64,000 nucleotides of DNA from Yersinia ruckeri ATCC 29473 (GTDB lineage Bacteria; Pseudomonadota; Gammaproteobacteria; Enterobacterales; Enterobacteriaceae), in the NCBI RefSeq assembly GCF_000754815.1, contig NZ_KN150747.1, positions 1,457,908 to 1,521,907 of the forward strand, given 5' to 3'. Positions within the stretch are counted from its first letter, which is position 1; the number at the start of each line of letters is the position of its first letter. A model generated the notes under the pieces. That model was not told where the DNA came from. It worked only from the letters and a program-made list of their open reading frames with translations, and did no database searches. A program made the position numbers and the translations under genes. This document shows positions 18,445 to 26,237 of the stretch, one piece after another.

Positions 18445-20808
18445 TTAAGCGCTCCTGTTACCAAAATGTTCAATGATTAACGAATGCCATGTTTTAACCG
18501 ATACTGGTTTACGCATGATATGGTTCATGCCCACTTCTTTGGCACGCATATAATCGTCATCTTTCAATGAAGCTGATTGTCCAATGATAAGCACCGACTC
18601 GCTATTATTTTGCATTAACTTTCTCAGATGCAGTACTAGCTCAAAACCGTCACTGTTATCAAGACGGCAATCGGTAATAATCATCGGATGCTGATATTGA
18701 ATCCAGCTTTTATACGCACTTTGAGCATCGGCCGCCGCGTCTACAATAAAGCCCATGGAAGTAAACATTTCGCTTTGAACCGCTCTTAGCAACGGCTCAT
18801 CTTCTACTATCAACAATCTAGTCCCTTCGGGAAGGGGTAATTTTACACAGTCTTTTGTATTGGTAACCGGTGTGATCTGGTTTTCATCTCTGTGGCTATT
18901 GGTTAGCGACAAAATAGCCTGGAAAAACTCCGAGGCATAAATAGGAGCGTTGGATAACTTTCGTTGTTCGTTATTTCTATTACTCAAAATCCACAGAGTA
19001 TTATTGAAATTGGGTTGCATAAAGAGTGCATGCTCTTCAGTCACGGTGGAAAATGACTGCACTCGAGGAACAACGCCCCAGGGATTAAGGAGATCTTTAA
19101 TATCATCAATATCTGCCTGCGCGGTTCCCTCAGGCATGATAATCAATAAATGGTTAGGGAAGCGCTCTTGTATTGCATAATGAGCCGGCATAATAGGGAA
19201 CACTATTTTTACCCGAGAACCTATACCCTGTTTACTGAATATAACCAGGTTTCCACCAATCAAATGTATATTTTTCTTGGCAACAAACAGACCTAGCCCA
19301 GTACCTTTAGGGATATAGTTTTCTGATTCATTACTCGTGGGTTGTTGACCCTGATAATAAGGCTCAGATAGCTTTTCAAGCGTCTCCGCAGGTATACCAA
19401 CACCGGTATCTGTAATCTCAATTGAAAATTTATCTCTATCATCAACACGAACAACAGAGCATTCAATCAGCACGATACCCGAGCGTGTATGTTTTATCGC
19501 GTTATTGACAATGTTATTCAGAGCTTGCGAAATTAGTTGTGAATCAATCAGATGCGGCATGAAAAATTCTGGTGACAAGTAGCTGACTTTTATTTTTGTC
19601 TTATGTTTCTCAGCAAAACTTGCGAATAATTTGACTGTCGTATCACAAATATCTGATAGATTATGCGGATGAGGATTAGTTTGTACCTGTTTAGCATTGA
19701 TCTTTGCATAATCGAGTGATAGATCAAGATTATCAAGCAATGACTTCGTCACATGTATAACATTAAGTAAACGATCTTTATGGGCAGTGACAGATATTTT
19801 ATTTGATAGATCTTCACATGCGGTAAGAATACCAATAAGTGGCGTCCGCAATTCATGGGACATGACGGATATTTCTAGCGTGTTTTTATCTGCAATGCTA
19901 TGAAGCTCACTCTTTAGCTTTCTGATATTTCTTATAGTGTAAATAAGCATAATGAATAAGATAAAAAGAGCAGAAAATGAAATTAATTTTATTAATTCAT
20001 TATTTTTTTTGACATCATCAATTGGAATAATCCATTTTGATGCAAGATCATTTTGTTTCTGAGCAGAAATCGACGTTATCACTTTGTTCAGGATATCCAC
20101 CAGAATTTTATCCTCTGGCTTGGTGCTCATCACGAGAGGGATTTTTTTCCCGGATGGTCGGGAAATTTTCAAAACCCCTTGATACAGTAAATTAACGTTA
20201 TAGGTGGCATGCGGAGCAAGAACAATGGCCGCCGCAGCATTGCCTTTAGCGACACTTTCAATCGCTGTAGCGGGTGACTTCATGATTTTGTAGGTAATAT
20301 TTGGATATTGCTCTTTAAACCAATTGATTAAAGACAAGTTGTCAGAAATGCTAACATAGCCTTCGTTAATATCATCTGGAGTATATAAATAAGTGCTTTT
20401 ACTCCGTTTTACCATAGTTGGCCATGCGGAAAAAAAAGGAATGGTACTAATCAATCCATTAGCTTTAGGATAGTCTTCGGATGTACTAGTGAGTAACTTA
20501 ACCTTACCGCTCTTTAAATTACTGTATGACTCAACATAGTTTTCACTTGGGACTAACTGAAATTTTATTCCGGTAATTTCCGAAAGCAAATTGATATAAT
20601 TTCTCGTTAAGCCAGTGTGTATGCCTGAAGCATTAATTGACTCAATAGGGTAGTTATGTGGCTCAACACTATAGGTGATAACAGGGTTATCCTGGATATA
20701 ACGCTGTTCCTCAGGAGTCAAACTGATTTTATTGTCTGCCTGAATTTCCAATGAAAATAAATTCAGTGAAAATAAAAATATTAATTTATAAGTCGATTTC
20801 ATTGGCAT
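18445..20808 (-). CDS. ysrS: Hybrid sensor kinase of the Ysa system
   Basis: YsrS is an inner-membrane BvgS-like kinase needed for Ysa expression. In order it has an N-terminal signal segment, a periplasmic solute-binding-like domain (about residues 30-265), one membrane helix (LISFSALFILFIMLIYT), a HisKA domain with the phosphohistidine in VMSHELRTP, an HATPase (NNIVNNAIKHT, DTGVGIP, GTGLGLFVA), and a C-terminal receiver with the aspartate in IITDCRLDNSDG. It lacks an HPt domain, which ysrT supplies. Starts at 20826, 20808 or 20802 are possible; none has a strong ribosome site, and I favour 20808 because the signal sequence then begins at once. Confidence 0.9.
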   Translation of the reverse strand: MPMKSTYKLIFLFSLNLFSLEIQADNKISLTPEEQRYIQDNPVITYSVEPHNYPIESINASGIHTGLTRNYINLLSEITGIKFQLVPSENYVESYSNLKSGKVKLLTSTSEDYPKANGLISTIPFFSAWPTMVKRSKSTYLYTPDDINEGYVSISDNLSLINWFKEQYPNITYKIMKSPATAIESVAKGNAAAAIVLAPHATYNVNLLYQGVLKISRPSGKKIPLVMSTKPEDKILVDILNKVITSISAQKQNDLASKWIIPIDDVKKNNELIKLISFSALFILFIMLIYTIRNIRKLKSELHSIADKNTLEISVMSHELRTPLIGILTACEDLSNKISVTAHKDRLLNVIHVTKSLLDNLDLSLDYAKINAKQVQTNPHPHNLSDICDTTVKLFASFAEKHKTKIKVSYLSPEFFMPHLIDSQLISQALNNIVNNAIKHTRSGIVLIECSVVRVDDRDKFSIEITDTGVGIPAETLEKLSEPYYQGQQPTSNESENYIPKGTGLGLFVAKKNIHLIGGNLVIFSKQGIGSRVKIVFPIMPAHYAIQERFPNHLLIIMPEGTAQADIDDIKDLLNPWGVVPRVQSFSTVTEEHALFMQPNFNNTLWILSNRNNEQRKLSNAPIYASEFFQAILSLTNSHRDENQITPVTNTKDCVKLPLPEGTRLLIVEDEPLLRAVQSEMFTSMGFIVDAAADAQSAYKSWIQYQHPMIITDCRLDNSDGFELVLHLRKLMQNNSESVLIIGQSASLKDDDYMRAKEVGMNHIMRKPVSVKTWHSLIIEHFGNRSA

Positions 20809-21490
20809 ATTTGAAAAAATCTGCATTAGAGGTGATGCCCAGTTTTTTAAAAGCTCGTATCTTGGTATTTGAAACAGTTTTAAAACTTATATTCAGTTGA
20901 TGACCAATATTCTTCTGATCTAACCCTGATAGTAGTAAGCGGAGAACTTCAGTCTCGCGTTCGGAAAGATTATTAACAGAGTCATTTTTCCCTGCGGATA
21001 GATTACCCATGAGATCTGCAGGGAAATATTTTTTACCCTGTGCAGCATGTGTAATAGCAAAAAACAGCTCCAGTATGTTGCCACTTTTATTGACGAAAGC
21101 ATGTGCACCAGCCTGGTAGACGATCCTCGCAACAGAAAGATTATTGTGAGCAGTATGCACGATCACTTTTAAGTCAGGTTGAATCTTGAGTATACGTTTT
21201 AGTAATGTAATGCCATCTAGCGGGATGTTTGGCTGCTGAAACGCCTCAGGGGACGGTGCCAAAGCATAATCTAACAATAATAAATCAACTTTATGATCTT
21301 TTAATAATTTTATTAATCCAGCAGCATGTTCCGTACTACCAACGACATCTAGCGTAAAATCGCTATAAATTAACGGTCGGGTAATATCCCTATTATCAAA
21401 AGGGTAATTCTCTAGAATGGCTTTTAGTGCCACACGACTTAAGGATTCATCCTCAGCGACAATAATATTAAGTTTCGAAGGCGTGGGCAT
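20786..21490 (-). CDS. ysrR: LuxR-type response regulator of the Ysa system
   Basis: The 234-residue protein has a receiver domain (acidic pair in VAEDES near residue 13, phosphoacceptor aspartate in LLLLDYAL near residue 76, lysine in FVNKSG) and a LuxR/NarL helix-turn-helix (LSERETEVLRLLLSGLDQKNIGHQLN...KTVSNT). It is the output of the YsrS-YsrT phosphorelay, reported to control ysa genes in response to salt and temperature. Its 3' end overlaps the ysrS start. Confidence 0.92.
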   Translation of the reverse strand: MPTPSKLNIIVAEDESLSRVALKAILENYPFDNRDITRPLIYSDFTLDVVGSTEHAAGLIKLLKDHKVDLLLLDYALAPSPEAFQQPNIPLDGITLLKRILKIQPDLKVIVHTAHNNLSVARIVYQAGAHAFVNKSGNILELFFAITHAAQGKKYFPADLMGNLSAGKNDSVNNLSERETEVLRLLLSGLDQKNIGHQLNISFKTVSNTKIRAFKKLGITSNADFFKYANEIDL

Positions 21491-21541
21491 ATTAATTCTC
21501 TAGTGCAGGATGACATCCAATCTGGCCGTGTCAGTAACACA

Positions 21542-21949
21542 TTAGGATGGCGTAACAGTTAATAGTATGTTTTTTATGATTTTTTTATTTTCGTCAATCT
21601 TACTAATATCTACAGTGATTATATTATCACTCATCATCTGTAATTCATCCTCTTTTTCTATCCGGGCACTTAGATAAACTTGCTGTTCGGATAACAAAAT
21701 ATCATCTGACATTTTAAAACGAAAGTGATGTGCCTGCGCGCTCTTTGACGTTAAAAAGGCAAATTCTTGAATAACTAAGCTACTATTAGATTGAGGTTTT
21801 TTTCTACTAATAGTGATAATTACATTAGAGTTATTAGGAATATCCTTAGCGAAGGAAGAAACTCTCCCTTCAATAGTGATTGCATAATTATTCGAATTTC
21901 CGCCTTGAGTTATTGAACATCCATTTAGGATAAAAGCCATTAAGAGCAC
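21542..21949 (-). CDS. Small lipoprotein, candidate secretin pilotin (YscW-like)
   Basis: The 135-codon frame encodes a lipobox (FILNGCS) followed by a beta-rich ~120-residue domain with a GRVSSFAKDIPNNSNVIITI segment. Size, lipidation and place in a T3SS locus suggest a pilotin for the secretin YsaC, similar to YscW/InvH in role. The only in-frame start is a GTG giving an 8-residue hydrophobic leader, too short for a good signal peptide. The frame is open upstream to encode KHFHIKLGLVLLMAFILNGC but has no start there; one extra T in the T7 tract (21986-21992) would bring the ATG at 21996 into frame. Function is inferred. Confidence 0.65.
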   Translation of the reverse strand: MLLMAFILNGCSITQGGNSNNYAITIEGRVSSFAKDIPNNSNVIITISRKKPQSNSSLVIQEFAFLTSKSAQAHHFRFKMSDDILLSEQQVYLSARIEKEDELQMMSDNIITVDISKIDENKKIIKNILLTVTPS

Positions 21950-22006
21950 TAACCCTAGCTTGATATGGAAATGCTTTGTTACATTAAAAAAATCATTCTA
22001 TAACTC

Positions 22007-22456
22007 TCATATAGTGACGTAGTCAAAAATAAATATGGTTGCAGCTACAAGCAGCAGCGAGGTTGCCAGCGTTTTTAAAGAGCGGGTCTTTACAGAAATA
22101 CTCCCATGGCTATGAGAACTGGCCGCTTCGGGTTCAATGATCTCTTGTGTTCCAACATATCTGACGCCAATACGAGGGAGGGTCATAATTGGATCTTCCT
22201 CAACACCGATGTTTGAAAACGAATATCTCAGTTGCTTAATTAACTTGTAGTAACTGCTATCCGTTACAATAATGCCGCGAGATTCCCAAATAGTATGTAT
22301 TATTTCTTTTTTTTCACACGTTCTCTCTAATAACATCTGAAGAAGTCGAGACTCATTTTCAGAAAGACGAGTTTCTTTCTTATGCATTGATAACGTTCTT
22401 TGCAATGGATGGAAAATTATATTTCCATTAAGTCGTGAGATTTTAGCTGTATGCAT
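22007..22456 (-). CDS. Membrane-anchored winged-helix regulator (ToxR/CadC-like)
   Basis: The 149-residue protein has an OmpR/ToxR-type winged helix (about residues 10-100; RLSENESRLLQMLLERTCEKKEIIHTIW, then YYKLIKQLRYSF and LPRIGVRYVG), a short hydrophilic linker, and one C-terminal membrane helix (TLATSLLLVAATIFIFDYV) with almost nothing after it. It could activate or tune Ysa genes from the inner membrane, like PsaE/MyfE-type Yersinia regulators. The target is unknown. No gene is seen in the 255 bases between it and the transglycosylase gene. Confidence 0.75.
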   Translation of the reverse strand: MHTAKISRLNGNIIFHPLQRTLSMHKKETRLSENESRLLQMLLERTCEKKEIIHTIWESRGIIVTDSSYYKLIKQLRYSFSNIGVEEDPIMTLPRIGVRYVGTQEIIEPEAASSHSHGSISVKTRSLKTLATSLLLVAATIFIFDYVTI

Positions 22457-22711
22457 ATCATCGTTTCCTTATATAAATTTATTCGTTACCAGGTGTAGTA
22501 TTTTCTGGGGAGTATTAAACGATATAAAATTCTATAAGTCTAACGGTCTATATCAATTGAAGAGTAATCTCCATTCCTATAGAGATTATTCCGCATATAT
22601 ATTAATAGTATTTGAAATTAGATGGTTGATATTTCAGTGTTAAAAATGGCGTTAATGAACGTGAATATAAAAATGAGATTGGACATAAATACTAGGATAA
22701 GAAAAGGAATT

Positions 22712-23188
22712 TTATAATTCCACACCAAAAATACGCTTTTTATGCTTTGAAAAGTCAGCGCCAGAACTCACTGTTTTCATTATATCATCCGCATATTTAT
22801 CTCGCCGATATGGGGTTTCGGAGTGATAAGCTCCAACGGCCTTCCAGCTATAGCCATATTTTTTAAATTTTAGACTGAGTAAATAAGCACCTGCATGAAT
22901 GTTATTGCAAGGGTCTAGAAGCATAGGTTTGCTGGTGATGATTCCGGCTGATTTCAATGAAGCAATATGAATAGAGTTGACCTGCATGAGTCCGAAGTCG
23001 TGACTACCATTCTTGTTACTATTGAGTGCTTTCTCTTTCCAGCTAGATTCTTTGTTGATAATAGCCTCAAGAATTATAGGGGGAATGTTCCACCGTTTAG
23101 AGGCTTGAATAAGATAACTGGCCGAAGCGGGCGATAAAGTTGCCAGAAAGGTGAAGATGGAAAGTATTATATATAGTGTATTTTTCAT
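22712..23188 (-). CDS. T3SS-associated lytic transglycosylase (IagB family)
   Basis: The 158-residue exported protein has a cleavable signal peptide (to about residue 23, SPASA) and a goose-lysozyme-type SLT domain: catalytic glutamate in INKESSWKEKALN near residue 46, GLMQVNS, and GAYLLSLKFKKYGYSWKAVGAYHS. It should open peptidoglycan locally for assembly of the Ysa basal body, as IagB does beside SPI-1. It ends the leftward basal-body gene run. Confidence 0.88.
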   Translation of the reverse strand: MKNTLYIILSIFTFLATLSPASASYLIQASKRWNIPPIILEAIINKESSWKEKALNSNKNGSHDFGLMQVNSIHIASLKSAGIITSKPMLLDPCNNIHAGAYLLSLKFKKYGYSWKAVGAYHSETPYRRDKYADDIMKTVSSGADFSKHKKRIFGVEL

Positions 23189-23194
23189 ATTCTG

Positions 23195-23602
23195 TTATCT
23201 ATAAATTTCTTTTTCGTCGTCATCATCATCAAAGTTCGATGATTCATTTAAAATTTTATTTAAGTACTCTGAAGTGATATTTTTAGTGATGGTGTATAGG
23301 GTATATGCCGGTGAAATAACCTCTTTTAATAAAGTGATATCATTCGTATCGGTTGAGCTATTTAGCTGTGAAAAAAATTCGCTTACGATCTGATTACTAC
23401 TTTTCTGATCAATACCTTTTAGATGCTCATGGATGTATTGGATAGCTGTTTTTATATTGATGTTTTTATCATTCTTCAGCGTATCAGTTAAATTTTTTAT
23501 TATTTTATTAATATCATCATTACTTTTAGATTTGTGAGTCACTGTGGTTACAGATGAATCTAAAATAGGTAGTGATGTAGAGTAATTATTAATTATTGTC
23601 AT
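23195..23602 (-). CDS. Uncharacterised T3SS-locus protein (OrgC position)
   Basis: I do not recognise this 135-residue protein. It is hydrophilic, Asn/Ser/Thr/Lys-rich, has no signal peptide or membrane segment, and ends in an acidic run (DDDDDEKE). It overlaps the end of the stator gene by 14 bases and lies 6 bases before the transglycosylase gene, so it is in the operon. In Salmonella the same place holds orgC, an early secreted needle-assembly factor; that assignment is by position only. Confidence 0.5.
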   Translation of the reverse strand: MTIINNYSTSLPILDSSVTTVTHKSKSNDDINKIIKNLTDTLKNDKNINIKTAIQYIHEHLKGIDQKSSNQIVSEFFSQLNSSTDTNDITLLKEVISPAYTLYTITKNITSEYLNKILNESSNFDDDDDEKEIYR

Positions 23603-24257
23603 TTTTAACGCATTCCTTTAGTAGCGTATTTGAAATTATTTTTTTTAATTCTTTATATTTTTTAACATTCTCAACAGTTAGTTGATGAGATGCAATAGGT
23701 GAAAAAATGCTGCTTAATACCTGATTTGGGCTACTATCAGGATTGAAATTTATAATCTTGTCACCTGTCTTTAGTAAGAGATGCTGTCGATGGCTTTTTT
23801 CTATTTTTATTTCCTCATTGTCTTTAAATGTTGATTTTACTTTTTCGTAATATTTACTTGGTACGTATATTTCTAGAGCAGAATGATGAGTATTCATATT
23901 AGCGAAATGTTCTGCGACAATCTCGACGGTTCTTGGGTCGCTAAATATTTCAACTAACTTGTGTTTCAACCGCTTTTCTGTTTCGCCAACGGCCTGATGA
24001 TAGGCATGTTGATAGTGGCTCAGTGATGATATTAAGTCTTTTAAAAACAACCGAATACCAGCCTCGTAACCCTGCTGTTGTGACTGGTTCTTGATATGTT
24101 CACCGTCGTTACAGGCTTGCTGAAAATACAATTTAGCTTATTTTTTAGCATAACTAATAATACGACGATGATAATCATCTGCCTTTATTACGGTGTTCTT
24201 TATTAATACTTTTTCCTGTGCTACTTTATGAGCCAGGAGGTTATTATCTGCCGACAT
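23589..24257 (-). pseudogene. T3SS stator/ATPase regulator SctL (OrgB-like), interrupted by an in-frame TAA
   Basis: SctL links the ATPase to the cytoplasmic sorting platform. The best reading starts at ATG 24257, 14 bases inside the sctK gene, and gives 39 residues with the family N-terminus LLAHKVAQEKVLIKNTVIKA, ending ISYAKK. Then comes TAA at 24138-24140. The same frame continues without a break for 182 more codons (AKLYFQQACNDG... to the stop at 23589), totalling about 222 codons, the normal OrgB length. CAA to TAA, one base, would explain it. A TTG at 24131 could restart, but no ribosome site precedes it. As written the gene is probably non-functional unless the TAA is read through. Confidence 0.8.
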
Positions 24258-24774
24258 AGTGACATACCTTTTCTACGACATTGTAAGGTTGACGTGGAAA
24301 GTAAAATGAACCCAATAATCTTCTTACCTGATTACTGAACATATATTCAGATCTGCTTTTTAGCATGGGATCAAATAGAGAAATCAAATCGATTATCTGA
24401 ACTGCGCCCGCAGCAACAATATGATTGGGGGTCACAGTACTAATTTTTTCTGCCATCAACAAAGTGCTACGAGTTTCTGCTAAAACATACTTTCTCATCT
24501 CAACATCAGCCGGGCTCAAAAAATAGGGGCAATGTGTTGTATCTAGTGAGAGTAATCCTAGTCCCCAGGCTATTTCACGCAAATTTCCCCACGACTTTTT
24601 AATCATCGGGGGAAGGTTGCTAGTCATTTTCTCTGGTAGTGGAAGTTGAAATTTCTCTATCAAATACTGGTTTTGAATTGCTTGTAACATTTCCGAAAGG
24701 CCATGATAAGGGCGATTCATATGATCGTGATGAAAGTAGCTACCAGGTGACAACAATATTTGTAGATCTTGCAT
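24244..24774 (-). CDS. T3SS cytoplasmic accessory protein SctK (OrgA-like)
   Basis: OrgA/SctK forms the pod that connects the inner ring with the C-ring in the sorting platform. The 176-residue protein begins with ILLSPGSYFHHDHMNRP and has no signal peptide or membrane helix, in keeping with the family. It lies 11 bases after the sctJ gene and overlaps the stator start. Identification rests on size, place and weak motif similarity. Confidence 0.72.
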   Translation of the reverse strand: MQDLQILLSPGSYFHHDHMNRPYHGLSEMLQAIQNQYLIEKFQLPLPEKMTSNLPPMIKKSWGNLREIAWGLGLLSLDTTHCPYFLSPADVEMRKYVLAETRSTLLMAEKISTVTPNHIVAAGAVQIIDLISLFDPMLKSRSEYMFSNQVRRLLGSFYFPRQPYNVVEKVCHYVGR

Positions 24775-24785
24775 GATATCAATAC

Positions 24786-25544
24786 CTACTTGGATTTATC
24801 ACTTTCAATGGGCGCTTGTGTAGGTATATTCTTTTTCGTACCAGCAACAAAAATAGATCGACGGAAAAAGAAAATAACAGCAACAAGCAAACCTATACCA
24901 GCAATACCCAGGGGTATAATCTTGGATATTGAATTATTTGATTGAGTACTCGAAGCCACCATACGTTGAATAATAGGGCGTTCGACAATTACGACAGAAA
25001 CATTATCGTAAGTACTATCTGAAAAACTGTTTTTAAGGAACAGTTTGATTTTACTCATCAAGATCTTAGTATCTTCACTACCAGCATAAGTGACCAGACT
25101 GGAGATACTCTGTGGCTGAGTCACTTTAGTATTTGTCGATAATGGATAACTGACATGTACCCGAGCGTTAACCACACCAGGAATAGTCGTAATGGATTGC
25201 TCAAGCCGCTGTTCAATTAATGATAACAGGCGTGTTCGTTCAGCCTGAGGTGAGGCTACGAGTGAATCACCGGGAAAAGCTTGAATAATCTCAACCGCAT
25301 CTTTTGACGGCAAATTATATTGCTTGAGTAAATCTACGGCGGCAATGAAGTCATTTTTTGCTACATTGATAGAAAAGCCCAGTTTGCCATTCTCATGTTT
25401 GGTACCTTGAATACCATTTTGTTGTAGCGTAGCCAGGACTTCATTACTTTGTCGCTGATCCAGTTCAGTCAATAAATTTTGTTTATCGCAAGCTGTTAAC
25501 AATAACGTTGAACCGGCAAATAACAGTGCACGTATGATTTGCAT
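24786..25544 (-). CDS. ysaJ: T3SS inner-membrane ring lipoprotein SctJ (PrgK-like)
   Basis: SctJ forms the inner ring of the needle base. The 252-residue protein has a lipobox (LLLTACDKQNLLTEL, lipid cysteine near residue 19), the YscJ/FliF ring-building motif (QRQSNEVLATLQQNGI, then IEQRLEQSITTIPGVVNARVHVSYP), and a C-terminal membrane helix (IIPLGIAGIGLLVAVIFFF). It is close-packed with the rod gene (2 bases). The ysaJ symbol follows the Sct letter and is my reading. Confidence 0.9.
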   Translation of the reverse strand: MQIIRALLFAGSTLLLTACDKQNLLTELDQRQSNEVLATLQQNGIQGTKHENGKLGFSINVAKNDFIAAVDLLKQYNLPSKDAVEIIQAFPGDSLVASPQAERTRLLSLIEQRLEQSITTIPGVVNARVHVSYPLSTNTKVTQPQSISSLVTYAGSEDTKILMSKIKLFLKNSFSDSTYDNVSVVIVERPIIQRMVASSTQSNNSISKIIPLGIAGIGLLVAVIFFFRRSIFVAGTKKNIPTQAPIESDKSK

Positions 25545-25546
25545 AA

Positions 25547-25849
25547 TTATTGAGACTTAATCAGTGTTTCTACCGCTGAAACGGCTTTGTGGGTAAGAGA
25601 ACTGGCGAACGTCATGGTAGTGGTATACTCATTATGGCGTTTTTGGTAAGCCAGCAGTTCTGCCGGGTTGGTAATATTACCGTGAGTAACCCAGTCTTCA
25701 AGCGCAGCTTTTTCCTGGCTACTGGTTACGGCCTGTTGAGAGAATAAATTTTTCACTTTTTCTTCAAGTGATGCTGTACCTACGGCTGAAATTTCTTCAG
25801 CGGCAGAGATTACGCTTTTAATCGGCAAAAAATTGATAAAATAAGACAT
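25547..25849 (-). CDS. T3SS inner rod/adapter protein SctI (PrgJ-like)
   Basis: The 100-residue protein has no signal peptide and is helical at its C-terminus (NEYTTTMTFASSLTHKAVSAVETLIKSQ), like PrgJ, which forms the rod below the needle. It sits between the needle and SctJ genes, as prgJ does between prgI and prgK. Confidence 0.8.
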   Translation of the reverse strand: MSYFINFLPIKSVISAAEEISAVGTASLEEKVKNLFSQQAVTSSQEKAALEDWVTHGNITNPAELLAYQKRHNEYTTTMTFASSLTHKAVSAVETLIKSQ

Positions 25850-25899
25850 GAAAACCTCAACGTTAAATAGCGGCTGACTGACTATCAGCCGCAGAGATA

Positions 25900-26205
25900 T
25901 TAGGTATTACGAATAAGGGTCATAACCAGATCTTTCAGGTTTTTTGCCGTATTCGATTGAATGTTACGTAAGGCATTATATTCTGCGGATAGCTGGGTAA
26001 ATTTTACTATTGCCACCGGATCCGTTGGATTATCTGCCATTTCTTTCTCTGCCGCGGCGAGAGCCTCCATTTTCCCTACTACAGGGGCATGAAATATATT
26101 GGCTTTATCAAGTAGGAAATTATTACCTACACCTGTTGCAGTAGGTTTTTCATAATTAGATAGGTCCCAACTTTTAGATGGAAGTGTTAGTGGGTCTGAT
26201 GCCAT
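25900..26205 (-). CDS. T3SS needle subunit SctF (PrgI-like)
   Basis: SctF polymerises into the extracellular needle. The C-terminal ~65 residues match the family: EMADNPTDPVAIVKFTQLSAEYNALRN, then IQSNTAKNLKDLVMTLIRN, a helix-Pro-turn-helix hairpin. At 101 residues it is about 20 longer than PrgI or MxiH; the extra part is N-terminal (WDLSNYEKPTATG and neighbours), the side that faces the needle surface. A good AGA-rich ribosome site precedes the ATG. The gene is often called ysaG. Confidence 0.85.
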   Translation of the reverse strand: MASDPLTLPSKSWDLSNYEKPTATGVGNNFLLDKANIFHAPVVGKMEALAAAEKEMADNPTDPVAIVKFTQLSAEYNALRNIQSNTAKNLKDLVMTLIRNT

Positions 26206-26237
26206 GATGTTCTCCAGTGATAAATATAGAGGTTAAT

